From the NCBI GenBank assembly GCA_018819135.1, contig JAHJQK010000005.1, forward strand, positions 19,292 to 83,291: DNA of 64,000 nucleotides. Direction: 5' to 3'. The notes below the pieces were generated by a model. It was not told where the DNA came from, did not search any database, and saw only the letters and a program-made list of their open reading frames with translations. How positions within the stretch are numbered: position 1 is the first letter of the stretch; the number at the start of each line of letters is the position of its first letter. The translations under genes and the position numbers were made by a program. Source of the DNA: Pseudomonadota bacterium. Lineage in GTDB: Bacteria; Desulfobacterota; SM23-61. Positions 16,369 through 25,116 of the stretch are shown one piece after another.

Positions 16369-16895
16369 TAGGCAAGGAATTCTTGAATTCTGTGGCCAAC
16401 GGGCAATCAGACATAGTTCAGATCCTTCTTGATATTATCGCCGAGACGGCTTCTCCGTACTGTGTTATCGGTGGCCTAGCAGTGAATGCTTACGTTGATC
16501 CGGTGGTGAGCCTTGATGTAGATATTGTGATAGCGGTGAAGGATGTGGAGGCTACCAGCCTTGCTGCTGAAAGGCAAGGATTAAAAGTTGAACAATTCGA
16601 ACATAGCGTGAACATCAGCAGTTCTCAATCGGATCTTCGAATTCAACTTCAGACTGATCCTCGATACCAGGAATTTATCCCGCGTGCCGAGTTAAGGGAT
16701 GTCCTGGGTTACCAGATGTATGTGGCCAGCCTCGACGATGTCTTGCGCGGAAAAGTTTGGGCGTACGCCGATCAAACCAGGAGGAGAAGCAAACGACAAA
16801 AAGATCTTGCTGATATTCTGCGTATCATTGAAACATACCCAGAGCTCGAGGCCAAGCTCCCTCCGAGCCTGCAAGAGGAATTAGATAAGAAATAG
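16365..16895 (+). CDS. Nucleotidyltransferase-fold protein (AbiEii/MNT-like)
   Basis: A 176-residue protein with the minimal nucleotidyltransferase pattern: GG in VIGGLAVNAY (about residue 38-47), then the acidic pair in LDVDIVIAV. A conserved helix VLRGKVWAY and a Lys/Arg-rich stretch (RRRSKRQKDLADILRI) follow, as seen in AbiEii-like toxins and uncharacterised NTases. AAGGAG lies nine bases upstream of the ATG. Neighbours are an integrase remnant and housekeeping iorB, so it is probably an accessory gene left by transfer. No HEPN partner is visible. Confidence 0.75.
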   Translation: MIGKEFLNSVANGQSDIVQILLDIIAETASPYCVIGGLAVNAYVDPVVSLDVDIVIAVKDVEATSLAAERQGLKVEQFEHSVNISSSQSDLRIQLQTDPRYQEFIPRAELRDVLGYQMYVASLDDVLRGKVWAYADQTRRRSKRQKDLADILRIIETYPELEAKLPPSLQEELDKK

Positions 16896-16931
16896 TCAGC
16901 GCAACAAATCATTCCAGCTGATGGGTGACCA

Positions 16932-17519
16932 CTAATGGATCAGCTTAAACCCTTCTTCAAACCCCTTGACATTCGCTCCTTTGAACCGCGCAGGAGAACT
17001 GGCGGCCACCACATCCTTCATCTTTTTGTAATCAAAGAAGGGCATAATCTTGACCAGGGCGCCGAGCATGACCACGTTGGTCATCTGAATGTTGCCCAAC
17101 TTCTTGGCCAGAGCAGAGGCTTCGATAACGTAGCCGTTGGGACAGTACTTACGAGCCGCCAGCAGAATCTCTTCGTTGGCTGGATATTCATCAAGACCCA
17201 TGTTGTTCAACACGGTTTGAATTCTCATGGAATTAAAGAGATACGTACCTTTGGGGTTTAGGAGGCGGAGGTGTCTCAACATCTCAACGCACTCCATGCC
17301 TACGAGTAAGTCCGCCTGTCCCCGCGAAATCAACGGAGAATAAATCGCGCCATCGGCAATGCGGATATGCGAGACAACCGAACCTCCACGCTGCGCCGCC
17401 CCGATGGTTTCTGCTCCAAAAACATTCAGCTTTTTATTCATGGCGTATTGAGAGATTACAACCGAGGCGAAGATATTCCCCTGCCCTCCCACGCCGGAAA
17501 TGACTACATCCATCTTCAT
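16932..17519 (-). CDS. iorB: Indolepyruvate:ferredoxin oxidoreductase, beta subunit
   Basis: A 195-residue gamma-type domain of 2-oxoacid:acceptor oxidoreductases (SGVGGQGNIFAS near the N-terminus, GAAQRGGSVVSHIRI). It pairs with IorA to oxidise aryl pyruvates to aryl-acetyl-CoA, reducing ferredoxin. Its ATG overlaps the iorA stop (four-base overlap), so the two are co-translated. Length is typical. Confidence 0.94.
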   Translation of the reverse strand: MKMDVVISGVGGQGNIFASVVISQYAMNKKLNVFGAETIGAAQRGGSVVSHIRIADGAIYSPLISRGQADLLVGMECVEMLRHLRLLNPKGTYLFNSMRIQTVLNNMGLDEYPANEEILLAARKYCPNGYVIEASALAKKLGNIQMTNVVMLGALVKIMPFFDYKKMKDVVAASSPARFKGANVKGFEEGFKLIH

Positions 17520-19351
17520 GAGATTGCCCCCCTTTTACACACATCAATGCAAAGCGCACAGCCCACGCAAATCATCGGATCGATCGCCACCTTCTTTTTC
17601 TGCTTATCGAAAGATATCGCCGGACAACCGAAGTCATTGATGCAAATCATGCACCCGTTGCAGCGTTCCGGATCCAACCACACTTCTCGCGGCTCGAAAA
17701 CTTTCTGCCCCCGCCGCGTAGAAAGCAAGTAACAGGGCATCGAAGACACAATCAGCGATGGGCCTTCTTCCTTTACCGCCGCCTCCAGTGCTTCCCGGCA
17801 TTCCTTGATGTCATACGGATTCACCACCCGGTAACTGATGCCCATGGATTCTGCGAGCTTGGGCACGTTTACCGGTATCGTCTTCTCCCCAGCGAGGGTC
17901 ACCCCGGTTCCCGGGTGGGGTTGAAATCCGGTCATGGCGGTCACAGTATTTTCTCCCAGGATAACGTTGACGTTGATCTTGTTGGTGGCCGCGTTCATTA
18001 ACCCCAGGATGCCGTTGTGGTAAAAAGTGGAATCGCCGATAAAGGCGAAAACAGGACGATTCACCCCAGAAAGGACCATCCCGCTGGCCATGGGGATGGA
18101 AGAGCCCATGCAGTAGATCGTGGATTGAAGTTCCATGGGCCTGAAAGATCCGGCATCATGGCAGCCGATATCGCCCGCTACAATCCCTTTATATTTGCGC
18201 ACGGTTTGTTTCAAGGCGTTGAGAATTCCTCGGTAATTGCAACCGACGCATTGCGTTCGGGTACGGATGGGGATATGAATATCGACTATGGGAACCTCTG
18301 GTTGGGCGACTTTTACCTTGGGAGCGGCTTTGGAGACGGTCTCCAGAACCATCTGCAGAGTCAATTCTCCCTCTGGAGGAACGAACCCACTTCGTCCTAA
18401 AACCTCCACGGCAATCTTCTCTTCCTGAAAAATCTTCTTGAACAGCCCTTCTACAAAGGGTTCGGTCTCTTCAAAGATAACCACTTTTTCCAATCCCTTG
18501 ACAAACTCTTTTATCTTTTTCCGGGGCAGCGGAAGGGTTCCTAACTTTAAAAGAGGGAGTTTTTGGTTCAGGTACTGTTCGGCTTCCTTGACTAAGGTAT
18601 AACCCATCCCACAGCCAATCAATCCGATTTTTCCTTCCCCTTTTTCACCCCAGTTGTATGGACTCCCTTCCATAATTTCTTGAAGCAGGGGCTGCTTTTC
18701 ATTCAACCAGCGGTGGCGGATTTGCGGGCGTTTCACTCCCCCAAACTTAGGCATCTCCACCGCGCTCATGATAAAGCGTTCCCGGTCGGGTTCGTAATGG
18801 GCCGCGGGCAGATTTTTGGGCAGGTCTTTAAACTCGATGATCCCCCGGGCATGGCACACCCGGGTGACCGGGCGGAGGCAGAAGACCAATTCGGTCTTTT
18901 CCGAGAGGTCGAAGGCCTCCATGACCATCATCTTGGCTTCTTGAGGCGAGCAGGGGTCAAAGATAGGCAAATGGGCATACTGGTGTACCAAAATACGGGT
19001 GTCCTCCTCATTCTGCGAGGAGAGCCCCCCGGGATCATCCGCCGAGATCAAGACCAACCCTCCCCGGATCCCCGTGAAGTTGACATGCATTAAAAAGTCC
19101 GTGACGAAGTTCGTGCCGTTGTGCTTCATAACAGGCATAGCCCGCACATGGCAAAGCGAGGCGCCAGTGCAAAGCTCAAAGGCCACTTTTTCGTTGTTGG
19201 CCCACTCCACGTGGACGCCTGGAACTCCCAGGCATTCATCGACGATTTCGGTGGCCGGGGTGCCTGGATATCCAGCCACCACCCGGACTCCGGCCTCGAG
19301 CGCCCCGCGGGCAATGGCCGCATCCCCCATGACATAACGTTTCTCTCTCAT
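17516..19351 (-). CDS. iorA: Indolepyruvate:ferredoxin oxidoreductase, alpha subunit
   Basis: A 611-residue catalytic subunit. An N-terminal pyrimidine domain (GYPGTPATEIVDE near residue 28) and a central transketolase-like domain come first. The TPP domain has GDIGCHDAGSF and GDSTFYHNGILGLMNA. Two 4Fe-4S motifs close the chain, CNGCMICINDFGCP and CVGCALCIDVCKRGA. It degrades aromatic amino-acid-derived 2-oxoacids in anaerobes, or works in reverse. A TCTCTCCTGATT complement (AGGAGAGA) gives the ribosome site. Confidence 0.95.
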   Translation of the reverse strand: MREKRYVMGDAAIARGALEAGVRVVAGYPGTPATEIVDECLGVPGVHVEWANNEKVAFELCTGASLCHVRAMPVMKHNGTNFVTDFLMHVNFTGIRGGLVLISADDPGGLSSQNEEDTRILVHQYAHLPIFDPCSPQEAKMMVMEAFDLSEKTELVFCLRPVTRVCHARGIIEFKDLPKNLPAAHYEPDRERFIMSAVEMPKFGGVKRPQIRHRWLNEKQPLLQEIMEGSPYNWGEKGEGKIGLIGCGMGYTLVKEAEQYLNQKLPLLKLGTLPLPRKKIKEFVKGLEKVVIFEETEPFVEGLFKKIFQEEKIAVEVLGRSGFVPPEGELTLQMVLETVSKAAPKVKVAQPEVPIVDIHIPIRTRTQCVGCNYRGILNALKQTVRKYKGIVAGDIGCHDAGSFRPMELQSTIYCMGSSIPMASGMVLSGVNRPVFAFIGDSTFYHNGILGLMNAATNKINVNVILGENTVTAMTGFQPHPGTGVTLAGEKTIPVNVPKLAESMGISYRVVNPYDIKECREALEAAVKEEGPSLIVSSMPCYLLSTRRGQKVFEPREVWLDPERCNGCMICINDFGCPAISFDKQKKKVAIDPMICVGCALCIDVCKRGAIS

Positions 19352-19436
19352 CTTTACATCTCTCCTGATTCAGGTCGAATTTTTAAAAAAGAAACTTGCT
19401 ATGAATCATTTCCATAATTTATTTTTCTCGGGCCAA

Positions 19437-19492
19437 TGATGATTTTTATCATGGAGAAAATGGTTAAGCAAGGGAAAATGAGCAAGGGAAAA
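19437..19492. repeat. Family D motif, copy 2
   Basis: ATGATGATTTTTATCATGGA is followed by two GCAAGGGAAAATG units. It lies in the divergent gap between iorA and the thymidylate synthase gene, where a regulator site would be plausible. The 299-base gap holds no other recognised element. Confidence 0.5.
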
Positions 19493-19650
19493 TGATGTCC
19501 ATAAATTGCGGATTGCGAATTTCGGATTTAAAATCCGAATTTGATTTCAATAATCTTGGATGGGGAGAGGCCAAGGCCCAGGTGAAGGTTGAAATGGAGG
19601 CCATTCCATGCCATATTGATGCTTAGAAAAAATTTCTGCGAGGTTGAACG

Positions 19651-20337
19651 ATGAAAATTGAATTCATTGAGGCTCGAGATCTACCCGACGCCTGGTTCCA
19701 GTGCGTATACCGTATCCTCGATTCCGGGCATGTGTACGAGATCGATAAAGGGAGCTTCGAAGGGCAGCAACGCCGGGAATTTGATTTTGTGGTCGTGCAG
19801 ATCCATTATCCCGGGACCCGGCCCCTGATTCCGGACATTCCCCCGGGGCTCGGAATTCCTGCCCCCACAACCATGGAATACGTGAATCAGTATATGCGCT
19901 ATTGGATCACTGACGAGCGTGAAAAAGAAGAAACTTACACCTATGGCGAACGCTTGACGAACCCAAAAATTAATGGGGTTCCCTTAGGAGTAAACCCCGT
20001 TGAGGAAGTGGTCAAGATGTATCAAACCGCGGGTTCGGGAACCAACCAGGCTACCATGGAAGTGGGCATGCCCCAGGACATCATCAACTCCGATCCCCCC
20101 TGTCTGCGTTTGATCGACACCCGCGTCCGTTATGGAAAACTTCATTTTGTAGTTTATTTCCGCTCCTGGGACCTCTGGGCGGGTTTCCCGGCCAACCTGG
20201 CGGGAATTCAACTCCTGAAGGAATACATGGGCCAGCAGATCGGGGTTGAGGACGGGGAGATCATTGCCGTCTCCAAAGGATTGCACCTTTACGAATACAC
20301 CTGGGACTTGGCCAAACTCCGTACCTACCGTTCCTGA
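19651..20337 (+). CDS. thyA: Thymidylate synthase, methanogen type (ThyA fold)
   Basis: A 228-residue protein resembling the short archaeal thymidylate synthase family rather than bacterial ThyA of 260-320 residues. The nucleophile region is SDPPCLRLID (Cys near residue 152). The dUMP-binding stretch FRSWDLWAGFPANLAG and a late GLHLYEY motif match the ThyA fold. It would convert dUMP to dTMP with a methylene-pterin donor. GAGG precedes the ATG. The gene stands alone on the plus strand. It could instead modify another pyrimidine; whether other thymidylate synthases exist in the genome is unknown. Confidence 0.75.
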   Translation: MKIEFIEARDLPDAWFQCVYRILDSGHVYEIDKGSFEGQQRREFDFVVVQIHYPGTRPLIPDIPPGLGIPAPTTMEYVNQYMRYWITDEREKEETYTYGERLTNPKINGVPLGVNPVEEVVKMYQTAGSGTNQATMEVGMPQDIINSDPPCLRLIDTRVRYGKLHFVVYFRSWDLWAGFPANLAGIQLLKEYMGQQIGVEDGEIIAVSKGLHLYEYTWDLAKLRTYRS

Positions 20338-20352
20338 TTAAAAAAATTTTTG

Positions 20353-20527
20353 CCACAGAGGCCACAGAGATCACAGAGTTGGAACCTATAGATTTAAGGA
20401 CAAAACAGACTATGCACGTTTATTCTCCCTTAAGCCATAATAATTACGCAACGAATTAAGAGAAAACAGAAGGAAAAAAGCATAAAAATTTTTTTTAAAA
20501 CTCTGTGCTCTCTGGGTCCTCTGTGGT
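20353..20527. repeat. Family B foldback repeat
   Basis: The arms are GCCACAGAGGCCACAGAGAT and CTCTGGGTCCTCTGTGG, about 150 bases apart. The right arm creates a spurious N-terminal extension of the Nudix gene. Confidence 0.6.
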
Positions 20528-20537
20528 TAATTATAAA

Positions 20538-21107
20538 ATGGAAAGAAAGATCAAGGAAATCTTAGCTTCCCGGATTAAAAATTGCTTCCAAGAAAAGCGG
20601 CTGAAGCGCGCGGCGGTTCTTATTCCGCTTTTCACGAAAGACGGCGAGTATCATATTCTTCTCACCAAGCGGACCGACAAAGTAGAACACCACAAAGGAC
20701 AGATATCTTTTCCCGGCGGGCGTCAAGACAAAAAAGACAAAAACCTCCTGGCTACCGCTCTGCGCAAGGCCCAAGAAGAGATGGGGATTGCCCCCCGGGA
20801 CGTAAAGATTTTGGGAGAGTTAGACGACTTCTGTACAGCCACAACGGATTTTTGCGTCTCCCCTTTCGTCGCCCTTATCTCCTATCCCTACCCATTCAAA
20901 GTGAACCCTCACGAAATTACTGAAGTGATTGAAGCTCCCTTGTCTGCCTTGCGGAAGGAAAGCCATTTACGCCAGGAAATGTGGATGAAGGATGGCAAGC
21001 CATTCCCCGTTTATTTTTACCAATACCAAAACCATACGATCTGGGGTGCCACAGCCAGGATCTTGAAGCAGTTATTGGATTTGCTTACTCCTTTGCTTCT
21101 ATCTTGA
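20538..21107 (+). CDS. Nudix hydrolase, CoA pyrophosphatase type
   Basis: A 189-residue Nudix enzyme. The Nudix box is recognisable at GGRQDKKD-x8-A-x-REAQEE-like residues: GGRQDKKDKNLLATALRKAQEEMG (G-x5-E position is D; R-E is K-A-Q-E-E). The upstream helix LTKRTDKVEHHKGQISFPGG matches the NudL/CoAse subgroup, which hydrolyses CoA and derivatives. Start: ATG at 20538 is used because the longer frame begins inside repeat B. The 3' end overlaps the convergent hypothetical gene by 23 bases. Confidence 0.82.
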   Translation: MERKIKEILASRIKNCFQEKRLKRAAVLIPLFTKDGEYHILLTKRTDKVEHHKGQISFPGGRQDKKDKNLLATALRKAQEEMGIAPRDVKILGELDDFCTATTDFCVSPFVALISYPYPFKVNPHEITEVIEAPLSALRKESHLRQEMWMKDGKPFPVYFYQYQNHTIWGATARILKQLLDLLTPLLLS

Positions 21108-21396
21108 CCTCAAATGTCTTTTTATTGAACCATCCTTCGTATAGAATCAATTCCGGATGCTCGCTGAGTGAAGCGTAGTCCTGCACCCTAATTTTTTGGG
21201 ATGCTGCTTTGGACTGATCAAAAACTCTAACCTGGAAGACATCTTTGTCTTTATCATTATTCCGCAGTGTTGCTTTAAGGTTCCAAACCCAATCCGGGTT
21301 TTTACCCAGCCCGACGACCAGATACCGCCCCACGGCTTCCGGAATATTTTTGGGGGGTGATAACTTTTCTCCACCAGAATTTTTTTTCCAAAACAT
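21085..21396 (-). CDS. Hypothetical protein (103 residues)
   Basis: I do not recognise this protein. It is soluble, with no signal peptide. A short basic N-terminus (MFWKKNSGGEKLSPPK) is followed by a mixed beta-rich body (YLVVGLGKNPDWVWNLKATL, FQVRVFDQSKA) ending in Glu/Lys. The ribosome site is strong (AGGAGGAGCGCC before ATG), so expression is likely. It is convergent with the Nudix gene and divergent from a small winged-helix gene. Confidence 0.7.
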   Translation of the reverse strand: MFWKKNSGGEKLSPPKNIPEAVGRYLVVGLGKNPDWVWNLKATLRNNDKDKDVFQVRVFDQSKAASQKIRVQDYASLSEHPELILYEGWFNKKTFEVKIEAKE

Positions 21397-21616
21397 GGCG
21401 CTCCTCCTTTCTGAAGCTTTTTAATTTGTTAATGATTTGCCCGACCTTTTACAAATTTTTCCAGTCATTTTCGAAAATCTTAATGCAGCAGAAATGTCTT
21501 GTGTTTTTGGGAGATTTTGATATCCTGGCATAAAAGATTGTCTAATGGTGAATATTTTTTCATGATTAGGGTTGTTTGTCAAGAAAAATTTTTACTTCTT
21601 CTTAAGGATTTTTAAA

Positions 21617-21886
21617 ATGGCAGGATGGACTTTTCTAACCAATCATGCTTTAGTTCTCAGTTTTTTAACCAAACATTCTTTAATCACCGCCCGTGATCTG
21701 GCGATGGAGATCGGCATTACCGAGAGGGCCGTTCGGAAAATTATCGCCGACCTCGATAACCATGGTTACATCAATAAGGTTAAAGAAGGGAGGCGGGTCC
21801 GCTACACCATCAATCCGCATATCCCCTTACGTCATAAGACGCAACGCGATAAAGCAGTGGGTGCTCTCTTGAAAATCTTAGGCTGA
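21617..21886 (+). CDS. Small winged helix-turn-helix regulator
   Basis: An 89-residue single winged-helix protein. The helix-turn-helix spans LITARDLAMEIGITERAVRK (about residues 22-41), and the wing follows (YINKVKEGRRVRYTINP). The pattern is MarR/ArsR-like with no effector domain. Start ATG at 21617 is preceded by AAGGA; the longer frame begins at a TTG within the leader. It lies between the Nudix/hypothetical pair and the first 2-oxoacid oxidoreductase operon. Its target is unknown. Confidence 0.8.
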   Translation: MAGWTFLTNHALVLSFLTKHSLITARDLAMEIGITERAVRKIIADLDNHGYINKVKEGRRVRYTINPHIPLRHKTQRDKAVGALLKILG

Positions 21887-22144
21887 CAGGAAAAAGGAAA
21901 AGTAAAAAAACCTCCGCAGGTCTCATCTTGACCTGTTTGCTCATTTCTTAAAAAGTTCCTCTGTCCATTTTTCCAGATATTCAATCGCCGCCTATGGCAA
22001 TAGATTTGAATACGAGCCAATTCCTTGGTTTATAAGGGAAAGCCAGCTTTTAGATTCGCTGGCAGGGGAAGACAAAGGGAGGTTTTTAAAAAGATTGATT
22101 TAGCAAAATAATCCTGGGTTCTATCGCCTGGCTCCTGAATTCTT

Positions 22145-22750
22145 TCAAATCTGGTCGCTGTCTGCGGAGGGTTCTTCAAAGATGAGGGTTTTCTGGATTT
22201 CGGCGGCGGCCTTGACTCCTTCTTCGAAGGCCAGTTTATTTAGTTTCTCGGTTCCTGAAGGGATTCGCGCCATGACCGCAACTTCCATGGATTTCTGCGA
22301 AACGAGCCCGGCACCACCAGGCATACTGGGAATGAATTGACTCAGGGCCCCCAAGGCCACAATATTGGCCATCTGTTCCCGCCCGCATTTTTCTTTGGCG
22401 ATCTGAGTGAAAGGAATTTTAACCACCCGAGGATTAACAACCTGCGTAACCAGTTGAGAATCCACGACCAAAACTCCCTTGGGTTTCAGCTCAGAAGCGG
22501 ATTCATCGGAGGCCATCTGGTTCATCGCCAGAAGAAGGTCCAATCCCATGGCCTTGGGATAATCAATCTCACCTTCACTGATCACGACATCGGCACGGCT
22601 CGTCCCCCCGCGGGCTGCCGGCCCATAGCTGACCGTTTGTACGACGTGCTTCCCTTCATAAATACCCGCAGCTTCAGCAAGAATAATCCCGGCCAGTACC
22701 AGCCCTTGCCCGCCTGTCCCGCTCAGCCGAATTTCAAATCGATCCAACAT
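22145..22750 (-). CDS. korC: 2-oxoacid (2-oxoglutarate-type):ferredoxin oxidoreductase, gamma subunit, set 1
   Basis: A 201-residue gamma domain (RLSGTGGQGLVLAG near residue 8-20, GPAARGGTSRADVVISE). It is the last gene of a minus-strand series sucD-korD-korA-korB-korC. The complex oxidises 2-oxoglutarate to succinyl-CoA with ferredoxin, or carboxylates in reverse. It is somewhat longer than its paralogue at 28559. A 67-base gap separates it from korB. Confidence 0.9.
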   Translation of the reverse strand: MLDRFEIRLSGTGGQGLVLAGIILAEAAGIYEGKHVVQTVSYGPAARGGTSRADVVISEGEIDYPKAMGLDLLLAMNQMASDESASELKPKGVLVVDSQLVTQVVNPRVVKIPFTQIAKEKCGREQMANIVALGALSQFIPSMPGGAGLVSQKSMEVAVMARIPSGTEKLNKLAFEEGVKAAAEIQKTLIFEEPSADSDQI

Positions 22751-22817
22751 AATGACTCTCTCATGGGCTTAAAGTGAAATTTATTTTTTTACTTCGAACT
22801 CCGCACTTCGAACCGGA

Positions 22818-23711
22818 TTATTGTTTATCTGAAGCTTCTCGGCACTCACTTTCCTCTCTTTCTTCTTTAGATAACTGCAGGGAAAGGGCTTCCTTGGCCT
22901 TCTGCCGGACTTTATTGTATTCTTCCAGGTAACTGGGTGCATCCCGGTCCACCAGGATGCCAATCTCAAATTTTCCTTCCATTTCCTCCGGACTCATCTT
23001 TCTGGCCTTCTCCACGGGGACGGCATTATCCCGTTGCCACTTCATCATCTCGATTTGGTTTCCCAGTTTGTTCAACCGTCCGTAATGAGTATGGCACTGG
23101 CTATTCACTTCAACCACGCTGAAACCATTTTTAAGCAATGCTTTTTCGATGAGCCCATCCAATTGCCGTACATGATAAACAGTTCCTCGGGCGGCAAAGA
23201 CGGCTCCGGCACAAACGGCCAGTTGGGCGATGTTGAAGGAATGTTCCACCGAACCGTAAACGGCTGTGGTAGCTCGCTGGCCGTATGGGGTAGTGGGAGA
23301 GTACTGGCCGCCGGTCATGCCATAGATATTGTTATTCACAATCACCGCAGTCAGTTCTAAATTCCTCCGGGCCGCATGGATGAAATGGTTGCCGCCGATG
23401 GCTGTGGCGTCCCCGTCTCCCATGATGACGATGACCTTCAGTTCAGGTTTGGCCAATTTAACTCCCGTGGCAAAGGTCAAAGCCCGGCCATGGGTCGTGT
23501 GCAAAGTGTTGAAGTCCACGTAAACTGGAAGCCTTCCCGAACATCCGATGCCGGATACCAGGACCACTTCGTCCTTCGTATAGCCGATATGATCGATGGC
23601 CCGAATCAATGATCCCAATAAGATACCGATCCCGCACCCCCCGCACCAAACGTGAGGAAATTTTTTGTCGTGGCGAAGGTACTTATAAATCAGGGGTCGA
23701 TCTTCAATCAT
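22818..23711 (-). CDS. korB: 2-oxoacid:ferredoxin oxidoreductase, beta subunit, set 1
   Basis: A 297-residue TPP-binding subunit. WCGGCGIG opens the cofactor region. GDGDATAIGGNHFIHAARRN and NNNIYGMTGGQ are the TPP/Mg signatures of the KGOR/VOR beta chains. The start overlaps the korA stop by four bases. About 50 C-terminal residues beyond the paralogue's end are charged and probably helical. Confidence 0.94.
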   Translation of the reverse strand: MIEDRPLIYKYLRHDKKFPHVWCGGCGIGILLGSLIRAIDHIGYTKDEVVLVSGIGCSGRLPVYVDFNTLHTTHGRALTFATGVKLAKPELKVIVIMGDGDATAIGGNHFIHAARRNLELTAVIVNNNIYGMTGGQYSPTTPYGQRATTAVYGSVEHSFNIAQLAVCAGAVFAARGTVYHVRQLDGLIEKALLKNGFSVVEVNSQCHTHYGRLNKLGNQIEMMKWQRDNAVPVEKARKMSPEEMEGKFEIGILVDRDAPSYLEEYNKVRQKAKEALSLQLSKEEREESECREASDKQ

Positions 23712-24862
23712 TTCCTCACCTCCTCGATCTTTTCCAAGATCTCCTGAGGGGTAATCATTGTGCCATCAATCTTGTTCACGGTAATTACCTCGGTCATCCC
23801 CTGGTTGACCCTTTTGACTTCGCGGGAAATCTGTCCCATGTTCATTTCTGGAACGAGCAGGGTCTTGCCCGCCTGGGTCAGGGGTTCTACGAACCTGCGG
23901 GGGAAAGGCCAGAGGGTGATCAGCTTTAATAACCCCACTTTCATTCCCCGGGCCCGAGCTTCCACCATGGCTCGGTGAGCGGATCGCGCCGTGCATCCAA
24001 AGGCTACGATGACCAGGTCTGCATCTTCAATATAAAATTTCTCAAACAGCTGAATGTCGTTGAAGTGGGTCGAGATTTTGCGGAAAAGGCGGAGTAAGAA
24101 CGGCTCAATCTCATCTTGACGCAGAGTGGGGAACCCCCGAATGTCGTGGACCAATCCAGTAACGTGGTAACGATACCCTTCACCAAAAATACCCATAGGC
24201 GGTACGCCGAAACTGGTATCTTCGTAAGGAAGGTACCACTCGGGGGGAACTGAAGGCTTAACCCGGTCGATGACCTCCACTTCACTGGAATCAGGCAAGA
24301 CCACTTTTTCCCGCATGTGGGCGACCACTTCATCCATCAAGAGGATTACCGGAGTGCGGTACTTCTCTGAATAATAGAAAGCTTTTACCGTGAGGGAAAA
24401 GCTTTCCATAACCGAAGTGGGGGAGAGCACGATGATCGGGTGATCCCCATGGGTGCCCCAGCGGGCTTGCATCACGTCTCCTTGCGAAGGGTTGGTGGGC
24501 AAACCCGTGCTCGGCCCACCCCGCATCACATTCACCACCACGCAAGGGACCTCGGCCATACAGGCAAACCCCAGATTCTCCTGCATGAGCGAAAAGCCAG
24601 GCCCGGAGGTGGCGGTCATGGATTTCACCCCCGCCAGCGAAGCACCGATTACCGCACCCATACTGGCAATTTCATCCTCCATCTGGATAAAGGTCCCGTC
24701 CACCTGGGGGAGCCGGGAGGAGAGGCGTTCGGCTATCTCGGAAGCCGGGGTAATCGGATAACCGGCGAAAAACCGGCATCCCGCCCTCAAGGCCCCTTCG
24801 GCACAGGCTTCATTCCCCTGCATAAGCTGCGCCTTGGGTTCAGGTTTTTTCTGATTATTCAT
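23708..24862 (-). CDS. korA: 2-oxoacid:ferredoxin oxidoreductase, alpha subunit, set 1
   Basis: A 384-residue alpha chain: GYPITPASEI (about 36-45), QMEDEIASMGAVIGAS, TSGPGFSLM and GGPSTGLPTNPSQGD, all typical of KorA. The chain contains both pyrimidine-binding and domain II regions. Its start overlaps korD by eight bases and its stop overlaps korB by four, so the set is translated as a unit. It is clearly paralogous to the plus-strand gene at 26452. Confidence 0.94.
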   Translation of the reverse strand: MNNQKKPEPKAQLMQGNEACAEGALRAGCRFFAGYPITPASEIAERLSSRLPQVDGTFIQMEDEIASMGAVIGASLAGVKSMTATSGPGFSLMQENLGFACMAEVPCVVVNVMRGGPSTGLPTNPSQGDVMQARWGTHGDHPIIVLSPTSVMESFSLTVKAFYYSEKYRTPVILLMDEVVAHMREKVVLPDSSEVEVIDRVKPSVPPEWYLPYEDTSFGVPPMGIFGEGYRYHVTGLVHDIRGFPTLRQDEIEPFLLRLFRKISTHFNDIQLFEKFYIEDADLVIVAFGCTARSAHRAMVEARARGMKVGLLKLITLWPFPRRFVEPLTQAGKTLLVPEMNMGQISREVKRVNQGMTEVITVNKIDGTMITPQEILEKIEEVRK

Positions 24863-25112
24863 TCGCTACTTCCTCAACCTTATCGGCACTTTTTTTCCCT
24901 TCCTTTTTTTTGGGCGAACGGACATTGATGGCGAAATCAGGACAGCGCAATTGGCATAACTGGCACCCGGTACAGCGTTCCGGATCTTCCACATAAGGGG
25001 CCCCCGATTCATCCTGGGCCAAGACCCCGGCCGGACAGAAAGCCGCACATATCCCGCACCGCTTGCACCAACTTTTATAAATTTCTATGGAATATTTCCC
25101 CTTTTTAGCCAT
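24855..25112 (-). CDS. korD: 2-oxoacid:ferredoxin oxidoreductase, delta (ferredoxin) subunit, set 1
   Basis: An 85-residue 2x[4Fe-4S] protein. CKRCGICAAFCPAG and CTGCQLCQLRCPDF bind the two clusters that pass electrons out of the complex. The C-terminus is Lys/Glu-rich. It lies four bases after the sucD stop, so SucD and the oxidoreductase are probably co-transcribed. Confidence 0.93.
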   Translation of the reverse strand: MAKKGKYSIEIYKSWCKRCGICAAFCPAGVLAQDESGAPYVEDPERCTGCQLCQLRCPDFAINVRSPKKKEGKKSADKVEEVANE

Positions 25113-25116
25113 TGGT

